Shown: positions 48,057-59,103 of the stretch, one piece after another
Numbering within the stretch: the stretch's first letter is position 1
Layout of the letters: each line of letters begins with the position of its first letter
The notes under the pieces: model-generated
What the model was told of the DNA's origin: nothing
What the model saw: the letters and a program-made list of their open reading frames with translations, nothing else
Databases searched by the model: none
Made by a program: the position numbers and the translations under genes
From: Ampullaceana balthica
Lineage: Eukaryota; Mollusca; Gastropoda; Lymnaeidae
Direction: 5' to 3'
Assembly: GCA_944989445.1 (NCBI GenBank)
Contig: CALYLW010000210.1
Span: 496,001 to 560,000, forward strand
DNA: 64,000 nt

Positions 48057-50430
48057 CAGCTACGCCATTCCATATCATTAATTATGATAATAATACAACT
48101 ACTGTAACTACCACAACTACTACTAATGCTAATATTAATAACTTGAGTATCACCCGTCAAAAATGACGGAAGTTTTCAGCTGAAATCTATTTATTTTGAA
48201 AATATGCACAATTTTTAGGGCGCCTTCAAGACGACCTTTTTCAAAAGCACAACTAACTTGTCCATGTTTGATAAATACGCAATATTAAACTTTCTGAAAT
48301 GTACACAAAGTATTTTATAATAGGGGTTGTAGGGCGCCTACGACACCCCATTTGTTGTTTTATTTTATTATTAACCATCATCAAATCCTCTTTTTACATT
48401 GTTCCCTTTTCCAAAATTAAAATATGAGCTAAAACAATGACGTCATATAATATTTTGTACAGCGCATCTTTAATTTGCACACCTTTTGATGCATTGGTGC
48501 AGTAATTTGGTGCGCTGCTTACTAAAATTAGTAGCGTCACGGACAGACACTACAGACGTGACATTGCAAATTATATTGTTTATAATAATAATAATGATAA
48601 TAATAATGATAATAATAATAATGATAATAATAATAATAATATATGATCAATTGACAAAATAAATAGTTGATCTCGACATAGTAACCTTGTTAAAGAAGGA
48701 AAAAAAATAACGAACTTATTGCCCTTTTCCACAACGCCACGACCACTTCACACCAAATCAGACCCCGCGTGAAGACGATAATGCAATCACTCCCCTAATG
48801 AATGGAGGAGATTGAAGTGCTGCAAATGAAAGCACGAGTTTGGCCCAAGTTATACCTTCAAGATGATTCAACCACCACCCTCCCCTTCCCAACCAAAGAC
48901 GAAAAATGTCAGATAATATGCATGTAATATATCTCCATCAGCTAATAGCGTCGACGCTTCCGCTTACATCACTTTTACATTGTTAAGTGCTTTCGATATA
49001 TTAAAGGGGGAAGCACTCGACTAGAACACTACCTCTTAAATAATAATTTCTCGCAACTAGCAGAATTTTAAAAAATAAAAAAATAAAAATTTTCTTTATA
49101 CATACACATACAATTTTTAATCAATTACTAATTCTTACAGATATAAGGGAATTTTGGGATTAATTCAAAATGAATTTAGAAAGAGATAGATGAAGGGAAG
49201 AGTATTAGAGGTGTGTGTGAAATGTAAGAGAGAAGCAAGGTGATAAACATTGGGATTGCACGTTTCAATTAAAGAATGTGAATTGAATATATACAGTACT
49301 ATATTATTATTGCAGTGGTGACAAATGATATCGCACGGTATTGGGAATGTGCTTGATAGTCTTCAAAGGAGAGCAATAAAAAGGCGTGTTGCTCAGTTCA
49401 TAAACAGTGGGTGAACCACAAATCATGTGAGATTCAGAAACTGAAATTTAAGGACTTAAAATTTTTTATTGATTCGATTTAAAGCGATGTAGATCTAACA
49501 CGCATTTAATATTTTTTACAAAGTGATGGCGAATTTTTTTTCTTTTAAACTTCTTCGTAGGGGACAAAGGGATGCAGACATGCACTGTTAACGTACTTAA
49601 AGGAATCAAAATATGAAATGTAATTAATTTATGTATATGAGAGGTGCACATATTTGTTGCAATGTAAGCTTTTTTAAATATTTTATACCACCGCGTCTTC
49701 TCCACCCCCACCACCACCCCCAATAACATCTCTCCTGCCAGCTGCTAGTTAACAAAGATATTCATACATTTTAGAAGAAAACAAAGATACAAACTTTAAG
49801 GGACAACTGTATTAACATTTTAATAAGTTGTGATACGTCTGAATATTTTTATTTTTACAAAATCTACATTAAAATTATGATTCTTGTTTCAAAATATCAA
49901 ACAAAACCAGCTCGATATTTTTCTCTTTTCCCCACAAATATCTTCTTTTTCTTAGTCAAATAATAAAACATAGCATTTTTAAAAATATATTTACGCATAT
50001 CGCTTATACCACATTAATATGCCGTAGGCTGATACACGTTTTCTAACATTTCAGTGCCTCCCCCCCCCCGACGAACCTCTCTCCCGCCACCGAACCTCCC
50101 CCCCCCCGGCAAATGAGTTTCACAAGCACTAAATCACATATGTCTCACGATCAAGCAAAGACACAAATCCGTTACATTAACTGCCCAACCGACCAATCAA
50201 AATGTATCAGGCATGGATTACTTAGTCTTGGAGTATCGGAAGTTTTGAATGGTGCTGTAACGGCATCACTTGCAACACCCACTTTAAACACGTTTGAACT
50301 TTAACACAACGTTTAACATAGCGAACAAGCGACAACGGTGTTAGTAAAACTAAATACAACTCACACCCATTTCAAAGTAAACACGCAAACACACACACTC
50401 TCGTGTATTATGAAGTTTCAATTTTTGCCC
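48057..50430. other. Spacer and probable FoxL2 3' UTR
   Basis: An (AAT/GAT)n microsatellite lies at 48582-48640. The rest is AT-rich. On the minus strand the first well-placed AATAAA after the FoxL2 stop is at 49853-49848, about 580 nt downstream; its use is unproven. C-rich runs at 50060-50110 lie in the presumed 3' UTR. Confidence 0.45.
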
Positions 50431-52066
50431 TCACCTGTCGGCCCAGTAGGAATTGTAATGAGTCGAGTTAAAAGCATCTCCTTGCTGTCGGCATTGGAAG
50501 CCGAACGTGGATCCGCCACCTACGGTGCTGTACTCGGGGAACTGAGGATAAGGCGAGGAGTAATTCGACGGTGAGGGCATGCTCGGGGGCACTTGCGCTC
50601 CCGGGGTGCCCAGGCCGACCCCCATCCCCATACCGACGCCCATGCCGGAGTACTGGTGCAGTCCGTTGAGGGCGGTGTGCGCGGACATCCGCTGGCAGGA
50701 GCGGTAGCTCGGCAGCTGAGAGACGCCCATGTTGGTGGCGCCCGCGTTGTGGGCCAGCGCCCAGGGCGAGTACCCCGAGTACTGAGAGTAGGACGGGGTG
50801 TTGAAGTAGTTGTTGAAGGCGAACTGGTTCAGGGCGTGGGTGTGGTCCGAGAACAGGGGCTTGTGCAGTGACAGGGTTGGCCTGTACGGCCTCTTCATAC
50901 GTCGCCGCCTTCGGTAATTCCCCTTCTCGAACATGTCTTCAAACGCCGGATCCAGGGTCCAGAAGTTGCCCTTCCTCTCCCCGCCCCCTTCACGGGCCAC
51001 TTTGACGAAACACTCGTTGAGGCTGAGGTTGTGCCTAATTGAATTCTGCCAGCCTTTCTTGTTCTTTTCGTAGTACGGGAACCGGCCTATGATAAATTGA
51101 TAAATTCCGCTCAGCGTCAGACGCTTCTCGGTCGATTCTTTGATCGCCATGGCAATGAGTGCGACGTACGAGTAGGGCGGTTTCACGTTCGGGTCCTTGA
51201 AAGATTCCGGATTGTCCTTGTTGTTGGGTGTCGCGGACTTATTTTCTTGAGAAGAATTCGGCGAATTCACCGATGTCTCGCTTCGTGAGGAAGTTTTCCC
51301 ACTGCAGTCCGATTCGGTTTTAACGTTTTTCGCGGATTTTCCTGACGGTTCAGATAACGGTTCTTGCTTCGGCACGACACCGCCTATGCCGTGGGATTTC
51401 GTCGATTTGCCATCACGTTCGTCGGCGATTTCAGATTTCGGCTTGGCGTTTCCGGCGCCTGTGACGCCGCTGGAAGGATGCCCACTGGTATTGTTGCTCA
51501 TCGGGTTCTTAGAAGCTTCGCTATTTTTAGAGGGTGCCTCACAGCGGTCGAAGCACGAATACGGCTTGGCCGTGTTACTCAGGTGGTCGTTGTTGGGAGT
51601 CGTGTCGTAGCGAGTTTGATTTTTGTAATGCGACAACTGCGCGTGGTCCTGGTTGGTCGGGTAGAGCTTCTCATAGTCTTTGTCTAGCGGCGTCGGGGTG
51701 GCTGGGTACGTGGGATAAAACTTGAAAGGTGAGAAATAAGAGGGCTCCGTTTCACCGTTGTAAAGGCGCGTGTACAGGGCTGACGTCATTGACGCGGTCA
51801 ATGGCGGCGTGTTGTCCTGGGCGGCACAGTTGTAATCCTTGACGTTTTCCAGGCCGCGCTGCGGTGACACGCTGTTGTCACCGTGGCCAGTGTTGTTGAG
51901 GGTGAGTCCGTATTTGCTGGACAAGCCAGAGAACTCGACCTGGTTCTCGGTATAAGATTTAGCGACGTGCTCGTGATGTAGACTAGAGAGCGCTCTCATC
52001 TCAGAGCTGCGCTCATCCTGCGCCATTGACAACCGTTTTATGAGGGGGTCTTCAACGGAATAGGAT
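50431..52066 (-). CDS. FoxL2: FoxL2 exon 3, carrying the forkhead domain
   Basis: Acceptor TTATCTACAG ends at 52067. One base completes the split codon, then 544 codons and TGA at 50433-50431. It contains the entire forkhead domain uninterrupted. GC content is much higher than the surroundings, especially 50500-51100. The stop codon overlaps a perfect donor consensus (CAG/GTGAGG at 50435/50434), so an alternative further 3' exon is possible. Confidence 0.95.
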
Positions 52067-54019
52067 CTGTAGATAAGAGAGTATACGTTGCTTGATGATT
52101 ATAAGTTGGGATAAATGGAATGGCATGTTTTAGTCAATCTTACGAACGGTAATGACTATTCGATTAGTAAATGGATAACATGTAAACAGGGTATGAGTAG
52201 GAAAGCAATCATTTCATTGGCTGTTTGGATTTCAATGCAGCTAAGTTGTTGTTTTTTTCGTTATATTCGTTGAGAAACGCTCTTTGCCGAAACGTTCGCT
52301 GTTTTGTTACGTCCTGTCAGGCTAACCCATACACTGTTTACATGTTATCCATTTACTAATCTATAAGCCTGATTGCAGTCTCATCCGCATTATGAATGAC
52401 TATTCTAGACACACAATTTATACTTCATTTCACTGGTTCAAAATTTGTAAGAAATGTATAGCTTTAAAAATTATAAATATTTGATTGACAAACATAAGGG
52501 TAAAAAATGAAGTGTTACTGATGTAATAAATGTACGTAGATTATTTTTCGTTGTATTGTTTGTAAAAATTACTAAATAGTTCCAAAATTATGCGGCCAGG
52601 CTATGGTGACTCTAATACAAGAAAGAGAGATCTATTCACTGTACTATCCGAATCATTTTACGCCTTATATGAATTAGTACCCGAGTGTTTACATTTATTT
52701 AAAACAAAATAAGTTACGCACGAACAACACAGATTATCATTTCTGCATTGTTTGGGGGATTTTTTGTTCTGGGTTATTTATAGTAATGAACGAGTGAGAA
52801 GGCAATAAGGCATAGTAGAGATAAACCAATTTAATAAGCTAAGAGTAACCCACATCATAAAATAAACAGGCATTTTGCTTGATTTCTGACTTTTTTTTAT
52901 GTGTAAGCGGTAGAATCTTTCTTGCCTAAACAATTCATTGGTGTGTTTACAGAAGCGATTAGTTGTCATGTTACCAGTATAGAAATATTATTTTATTTTG
53001 TAATGGGAAGATTAAGTTTTGATTGTCCGGTTTGTTGGGTTCTGATTTTTACCTTTCTTTCAGGTTAAATAGGTCATGATGTCCAGGCCCGTGGTTTCCG
53101 GTGAGGGCAGGGTGGGAGTGGGTATATAGGTGGTGCTGCTTCAACCCAGACGACATCTCCTCATCTTTGTCTTTTCAAAGAACGGGAAAGAAAACAAACG
53201 ATTGAAATGTTTGTAAAAATATTTTTTTAAAATAAAAAATGAATTCAACCAATAAATATACTATTCGTTTCGTTTATTTTCATTTAAGCAATGTAAATAT
53301 ATATATTTTAAACTAAATTCCATGTGTTTCCTTTAACTTTGCCATGTTGTGCACCTCGCGGATAAGAACTACAAGTTAATTCCTACTAATATATTTTCTT
53401 TTTTTTTAATAGTAAGAAAAAGTTTTAACATTCTTCCTATTGGTTTATTATGTTTATGTGTTGCGATTTCAAAACTAATAAACGTCGATAAAAATTGCAA
53501 AAGAATAAACGGAACTTTTCGGTATTCAAAGGAAGTAACTGATAAAATTATAAGGTTAGACTGAAGCGACTATAGTATCATATTGAAAGTATGTTTCTAA
53601 AGGAGAACTCTAATCCCCGAACTAAGGCAATAATAACATACGATTAAACTTCCATGTACAGCTTATTAGAATTTAAAGCTACATTTATTGATACTTTATA
53701 ATTAAGCAATATAATATTGCTTGTCGGGCCGCGTCTTATTAAACAAATGATTCGCTCTTTCGTGTTTTAAAATAAGTTCATCATCTTTTCACAAATGTGT
53801 TTTTAAAAAGTCAGTCGACTCACCAACAGACAACGACAAATCGTGTCCGTGGATGGCGTGGTGCTGCTGAGACTTGATGGTGTTGATGTCGTGGCTGGAG
53901 AAGGACTTCACGTGTGAGTACTCCATTCCGCCCAACGGCTTCATGCCATCATCCAGCTTCATCCCGCCGCTGTGGAAGTATTCGGGGATTACCGACATCT
54001 TAAACTCCATCATATTCAT
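50431..54019 (-). CDS. FoxL2: FoxL2 forkhead transcription factor, three exons, ~647 aa
   Basis: Nuclear DNA-binding regulator. In animals FoxL2 is linked to ovary differentiation, and in molluscs it is commonly ovary-biased. Exons 54019-53824, 53164-53053 and 52066-50431 join in phase (1, then 2) with GT-AG introns. The forkhead domain is at about residues 398-490: [14 protein letters not shown], then [53 protein letters not shown] and [14 protein letters not shown], nearly identical to FoxL2 of other phyla and unlike other Fox classes. The ~397-residue N-terminal part is rich in S, N, K and H, with a sumoylation-type VKTE. The C-terminus ends NSYWADR, recalling the SYWDHD region of vertebrate FOXL2. 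The protein is far longer than vertebrate FOXL2 (~376 aa). The start ATG at 54019 lies three bases after a possible acceptor, so a 5' UTR exon probably lies further right. Confidence 0.95.
52067..53052 (-). other. FoxL2 intron 2, containing a hairpin-forming element
   Basis: 986 bp with GT-AG ends. At 52163-52360 inverted copies of ATTAGTAAATGGATAACATG and the adjoining TAAACAG flank a segment shared with 3523-3650. The remainder is AT-rich. Confidence 0.8.
52163..52360. repeat. Palindromic repeat in FoxL2 intron 2
   Basis: ATTAGTAAATGGATAACATG at 52163 is mirrored by CATGTTATCCATTTACTAAT ending at 52360. About 31 bp pair almost perfectly. Inside the right half are TGCCGAAACGTTCGCTG and CGTCCTGTCAGGCTAAC, shared with 3523-3650. 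Length and arrangement fit a fold-back derivative of a dispersed element. Confidence 0.85.
53053..53164 (-). CDS. FoxL2: FoxL2 exon 2
   Basis: A 112-nt exon too short to stand out as an ORF. The acceptor is GACAAAG ending at 53165, after a pyrimidine-rich stretch. The donor is GAAAG/GTAAAA at 53052. Phase 1 in, phase 2 out. It encodes D then [20 protein letters not shown] and [16 protein letters not shown]. Without it exon 1 would join exon 3 out of frame and hit a stop after nine codons; with it the frame continues exactly. Confidence 0.85.
53165..53823 (-). other. FoxL2 intron 1
   Basis: 659 bp, AT-rich, GT-AG. No repeat recognised. Confidence 0.75.
53824..54019 (-). CDS. FoxL2: FoxL2 exon 1 (coding part)
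   Basis: ATG at 54019 (context GCCATGA). It codes 65 residues starting [20 protein letters not shown] and ends in phase 1 at donor GTTG/GTGAGT (53823). Reading on past the donor gives only a short open tail. TCGCCAG three bases before the ATG could be an acceptor for an upstream non-coding exon. Confidence 0.8.
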
Positions 54020-54946
54020 GGCCTGGCGAGGATCAACAAAGAAAGATTTTATAAATTTTTGGACATCGTCAATTCAAAATTTCAGAATTGCCCACAATCT
54101 ATAGCCAGTGTGTGATCTATATATTTTATTTTTTAATATTTAAAATATTCTGATTTAGACCACAGTTTCCAAAAGTCTAATTAAGTAACTTTTATTTTTT
54201 TTTAAATATGACAATAGAAAGAAATTTTATTACATTTTATATCTACCCCAGACAAAAATCCATTCTAAAACAAATTTCAATGTTTGTTAGATCTTTCAGG
54301 GGAAAACAAAATTCCTGAGCCATTTAAAAAAAAACATTTTATTTAATATAAAATCAGCATTAGCAACAATAACAAGTCAAGGTCCTTAATTCTCAATTGG
54401 TTCACAAAGTATCATGCCTATAGAAATCCTTTTCCAGACGTATCAGAGCGTTCTAGAGTCTCGTTTTTGTTTGTGTCCTTGTTTTGGGATGTACAGTGTG
54501 GTCAAAATGTATTTACTGAGACCGTCGTTTGTTAAAATGTATTTTTAATGTCTTCTTTTTGTTGTTGTTAATATATCAATTTACTAACGTTCTTCATTTC
54601 ATGATTTTTTATAGTGATTTTTTTAACTATAGGTATTTACTTGATGTTTTTTAATGATTTTTTAAAACTATTGTATCTACTTAGTGGTGTTTTTTTTTAA
54701 TTTTGCTGAAAATATCTTTATTTTTAGTAAGTGTCGTTTTTAAATATTCTTTAAAATATAATTATTTACTTAGAGTTGTTTCTTTTAATGATTTTTGTAT
54801 ATATTTTTACTTAACGTATTTTTTTTTAATGAATTCAATATTTGGTTTTATACAATGTCATTTTCTCGTAGATGAAATAAAATTTGTCAACAAATAAGGA
54901 CTCAGGATCGAAATTGATTCAGTCCCTCTTACCCAAGAGAGTGTAA
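54020..54946. other. Region upstream of the FoxL2 coding start
   Basis: AT-rich, with many T runs. Probably an intron between a 5' UTR exon and exon 1 if TCGCCAG at 54023 is an acceptor. I cannot place the upstream exon or promoter. Confidence 0.4.
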
Positions 54947-55328
54947 GGTGCGGTCCATAAATGACGTAATGCGATTTCTTGGCCGATTTTTAACCCAAAT
55001 CCCCCTCGTCACACTTCGTCAAAAAAAGAACGTAGACCCCCCTCTCTAAAAGCCGTATTTTGTTATTGAAAATTTGCATGTTGGAAATTACTTTTTGTCA
55101 TTAAAATATGTATTTAGTGAAAGTCTCCACTTAAATATCATAAAACGTGTGAAACCATTGAAAAAGTCATTAAATAAATTGCAATTAAAAAAATATTTAA
55201 GTGGAGCTTAAATTCAAAGTTGCGGGTTTTTGATGTGACGTCAAATTTCTTAAACACCCCCTCCCCCTCGTCACAAATGCGTGCCCCCCCCTTTTCCTAG
55301 GCGCGTAACGTCATTTATGGACGGCCCC
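54947..55328. mobile_element. MITE related to the GGGGCCGTC family
   Basis: The left end GGTGCGGTCCATAAATGACG and the right end CGTCATTTATGGACGGCCCC are inverted repeats. Inner C-rich CCCCCTCGTCACA blocks occur on both sides. At 382 bp it is longer than the 15960-16226 copy. TIRs are shared (GTCCATAAA.GACGT) but bodies differ. No ORF. Confidence 0.85.
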
Positions 55329-55506
55329 TAATGTAATTCACAAGGCTTTTGTTTGTCTTTGACGAAATAACAAAGTAAACTTGCATTTAAACAGAAAAAT
55401 CGAGATGTGTTTAACGCAGATTTCACGCATAGAGAAAAAATCAAATACATAGTTTATCCCAAAAAAATTATATAAAAATTATTTGATTGTGATAATTCGT
55501 GTTATT

Positions 55507-55960
55507 TAATCCTTTATATTAACTCGTGGTGTTTGTTTGTTTTAATGTTTGCCGCAAAAACTTTGGATCGATTTTTAACCCACTTTCTCGTAAACTAATG
55601 AGCTGAAATTTTGCAGGCAGACTCGTTCCGATGATAAAAATGACGTATCAAAATTTCAGATGAATCGCATGTACTGTAATTAAATTAATGAATTTTTAAA
55701 TTATTTTTATTTATCTCAATGTAACATGTTAACTTTTTTTGCTATAGTGTCGTGGTGCGTATTATATTGAACAACCTTTCCTGTCGCGCAATAAGGTGCG
55801 CATTTTATTGGCCATACTTTTTATAAACATATTCCTGATCGGTGCGCATTATATTAAACATGTTTTGTGAGACATAACTAAAAAAAATTGTTTTTTTATT
55901 GTCTTGCACTGCGTATTATAATGAACATTCTTTTAGTTCTGTCTCGTATATAAAGGATAC
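55507..55960. mobile_element. Element R, copy 2
   Basis: The left end AATCCTTTATATTAACTCGT mirrors the right end CTCGTATATAAAGGAT. It contains GATCGATTTTTAACCCACTT, GAGCTGAAATTTTGCAGGCA and the GTGCGTATTATATTGAAC motif series seen in the other copies. Confidence 0.85.
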
Positions 55961-57699
55961 ATAGTCAAAAACTTTTTTTAAATGTTTTTTTATTTTTAAA
56001 CTGATTTTTAAAAAGAAAATTGTATCTGTATCTGTTTATAGCTGTGTTTAAAGTGCATTAAAATCACATTTAGTTAGTGCAAAGAGCCCGAATAGTTTTG
56101 TTTTTTTTAAATAAAAAGGTGATTTTCGTTAATAAATATATATTGGTATTATACCCATACATTTAAGTATTTTACACCAATAATATCTCATTAATTACTC
56201 AAAAGAAAATCACTATATTCTAACATCAAAATTCAAAATGAGAGCAATAAGTGCTATCCTTAAAGAAACGAAATTCCTCATGAAATTGTAAGAGAGCCGT
56301 CAGTGTTCTAGTTAAATGATTTTCTCAACTATCCGGCGGAGAACCTAACATAGTTCCGGCCACATAATCAGTTTCTGTAAATGTATAGTCCAATCAGACT
56401 GCTGCCCAATGTCATGCGTGATGACTCAAATTTTAATACAATTTCATCAACAATATACACATTTATCAGAGAAAGATATTAAATACACAGTTCGCATTGA
56501 TACCATCCAACTAATAAAATATTTCTTAAGGGATTAGAGTGTTGTTGATTTTTTCTTGGAAAGTCTTTTTTTTTACATTACTATGTTTAAAAAATCTCAA
56601 AAGAAGTTTGATTGCGTGGCTTGACTGAATTTTATAAATGAAGAAATCAGCAACATTTTTTTTTCAAACTGAGCGTCATGTTGTGATAAGAGCTGAGTGG
56701 TGTGATTCATGTGGACACTACATGTGCAGTTAGACAGTTGGTAACGCCAGATCAAATGAGTTTTAAATATTTAACTTCGTGGCAGTTACATTCTGAAAGT
56801 GGGGCGTAAGTTCTTGCGGATCAGCGTCATTCATGGTGTTAAACGCGCTTCCCACTACGCTCTTAAATTGTGCGCGGTGAAGACAACTACTGCCGTGTTG
56901 TTCTATCTACAGTAGTCTACCAGCGACCCGCGGGCTACAAATGGCCATGCAGCTGAACATTTATAATGCGGTCAGCAATGTCTTCAGAAGAAAACTTGGT
57001 TAATTTGTTTCGCAATATTTACAATTGGTAATTGTTTATTTTTAAATTATCTGGAATTATTAAGCAAGTTTTAAGCCTCAAAATTATTAATAATTGCAAT
57101 AATTTTGCACAAAATATTTTTAATGACTTTTGTGAAATATAAATAAAATCAACATGCTGCAACAAATTTTTATAATGTGCCATCTCGAAAAAAGATTTTT
57201 AATTATTATTTTAATCACATAATTGGTTTGTGTATCGTGTTGTTTATTTGTGTTCTTGATCAAAGTCCCGTACTGTATGAAATAATATAACTCAAAGTGG
57301 TCCAGTGGGTGTTTGAAAAGGCTATATGCTTTGGAACATGGGAAGTCAATCCTTTAAGGAATACACGCAGCCAGATTAAGTTTCCATGTAATAATGCTAC
57401 AACATAAGGTAAAGGCGAACGGAAAGAAAATAGTGAACAGGAAAAGGGAAATTGCATTTATGCTTGAGCGCACTGCGGAACATCCCCACCGCCCCTCTCA
57501 CCCAGTAAAATGATTTTTTTAAAAAAATTCAATACGTTTTAAAGAGAAATTTCAGAGGGAAATAAATTCCACGATAATTATAACAAGGTAATAATAATGC
57601 TTAAAATACTTTTTGGCACTATTATAATTGCTACAAAGTTTTTTGTTTATTCGAGTTAACTTTTTAATACTGCAGAAGTGGGAAATGATGACAATTTTT
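55961..57699. other. Intergenic or FoxL2 upstream, nothing firm
   Basis: A GC-richer patch at 56800-56970 contains TTATAAATG-like text on the minus strand followed by GCCCGCGGG. A FoxL2 promoter is conceivable but unsupported. Confidence 0.35.
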
Positions 57700-58113
57700 A
57701 AATCCTTCATATTAACTCGTGGTGTCTGTTTGGTTGATTGTTTGCTTGATTGTCGAAAAACTTTGGATTGATTTTTAACCCACTTCTTCGTAAGCTAGCG
57801 AGCTGAAATTTTGCAGGCAGACTCGTGCCGATAATAAAAACAATTTATTTAAATTTCAGATCGATCGCATGTGTTTTCATTAAATTATTCAATTTTTAGT
57901 TTATTTTATTTATCTCTATGTATCATGTTTAAATTTTTGAGATAGAGTGTCGTGGTGCGTATTATATTGAACAGCCTTTTCTGTCGCGCAATATGGTGCG
58001 TAATTTATTAAACACGTTTTACGAGACATAACTAAGATTTTGTATTTTTGGATTGTCTTGCGCAGCGTATTATATTGAACATTTTTTTTAGTAATGTCTC
58101 GTACATAAAGGAT
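57700..58113. mobile_element. Element R, copy 3
   Basis: From AAATCCTTCATATTAACTCG to CTCGTACATAAAGGATTTA. Same internal order as copies 1, 2 and 4. It is followed after about 40 bases by copy 4 in the same orientation. Confidence 0.85.
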
Positions 58114-58153
58114 TTATAGTCAAAAACTTAGTTTTTACGGGTTCTTTTTTTAT

Positions 58154-59103
58154 TAAATCCTTTATATTAACTTGTGGTGCATCTTCTGTATGGGACCCAT
58201 CCACCAAAGAAAACATTGATAAACTAGAACAAATCCAAAAAAGAGCTGCCAGATTCATTACTGGAGAATATTCAAAACTGACTAGAATAACACCATTAGT
58301 TAAATCATTAAACCTTGAAACACTAGAGGATAGAAGAACCAAGAGTAAAGTAGTAATCATACATAAAGCAATTAACTCTAATTTAGAAATACAACACAAA
58401 GATAACTTAATACAACCCTCAGATAGACATAAGGATAAAAACACCTTTCTTATTCCGTATGCAAGAACAAACTCATACAAATTTTCGTTCTTCCCGTCCG
58501 GAATTCGGGTGTGGAATGGGTTGCCTGAAGAATCCAGGAAAGCCAACACTTTATCAACATTTAAAACTCTAATAAGAATGCAGGACTAAACACAAACCAT
58601 AGATAAGCGTAGGACGCAATAATCTTCTGTATAGAAGGAGCGTCTGAAACAGATAAGATAAGATAAGGTGTCTGGTTGATTGTCGAAAAAACTTTGGATC
58701 GATTTTTAACCCACTTCCTCGTAAGCTAGCGAGCTGAAATTTTGCATGCCGTTTCGCGCTGATGATAAAAACGATGTATCAAAATTTCAGATCGATCGCA
58801 TATACTGTCATTAAATAATTGAATTTTCATATTATTTTATTTATCTCTATGTATCACGTTATTTTTTTTTAGATAGAGTGTCGCGGTGCGTATTATATTG
58901 AACGACTTTTGTAATACTTTCCTGTTGCGTGATTCGGTGCGTATTATATGGACGATAATTTTTAAAAAATATATTTTCCGATCGGTGCGCATTATATTAA
59001 ACATGTTTTACGAGACATCACTAAAATTTTGGAATTTTGTATTGTCGTGCGCTGCGTATTATAATGAACATTCTTTTAGTAACGTCTCGTACATAAATGA
59101 TTG
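58154..59103. mobile_element. Element R, copy 4, split by a LINE
   Basis: The left 25 bases (AAATCCTTTATATTAACTTG, then TGGTG) and the remainder from 58671 (TCTGGTTGATTGTCGAAAAA onward) rebuild the element around the LINE at 58180-58666. It ends GTCTCGTACATAAATGATTG. The four GTGCG(T/C)ATTATAT-type motifs are all present. Confidence 0.85.
58180..58666 (+). mobile_element. 5'-truncated LINE copy inside element R
   Basis: The + strand codes ASSVWDPSTKENIDKLEQIQ through FFPSGIRVWNGLPEESRKAN to TAA at 58586, without internal stops. It is nearly identical to 9516-10045 (for example IQHKDN against IHHKDN). The 3' UTR ends AATCTTCTGTATAGAAGG and AGATAAGATAAGATAA. GGTG flanks both sides (58176-58179 and 58667-58670), a short possible target duplication. 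Confidence 0.92.

Noticed and set aside
50593..51725. Several + ORFs opposite FoxL2
   Set aside because: Shadows of the GC-rich FoxL2 exon; no independent signature.
56930..56980. FoxL2 promoter with TATA box on the minus strand
   Set aside because: A TTATAAATG string in AT-rich DNA is not enough without a mapped 5' end.
58088..58549. 153-residue minus ORF
   Set aside because: Antisense shadow of the LINE reverse-transcriptase frame on the + strand.
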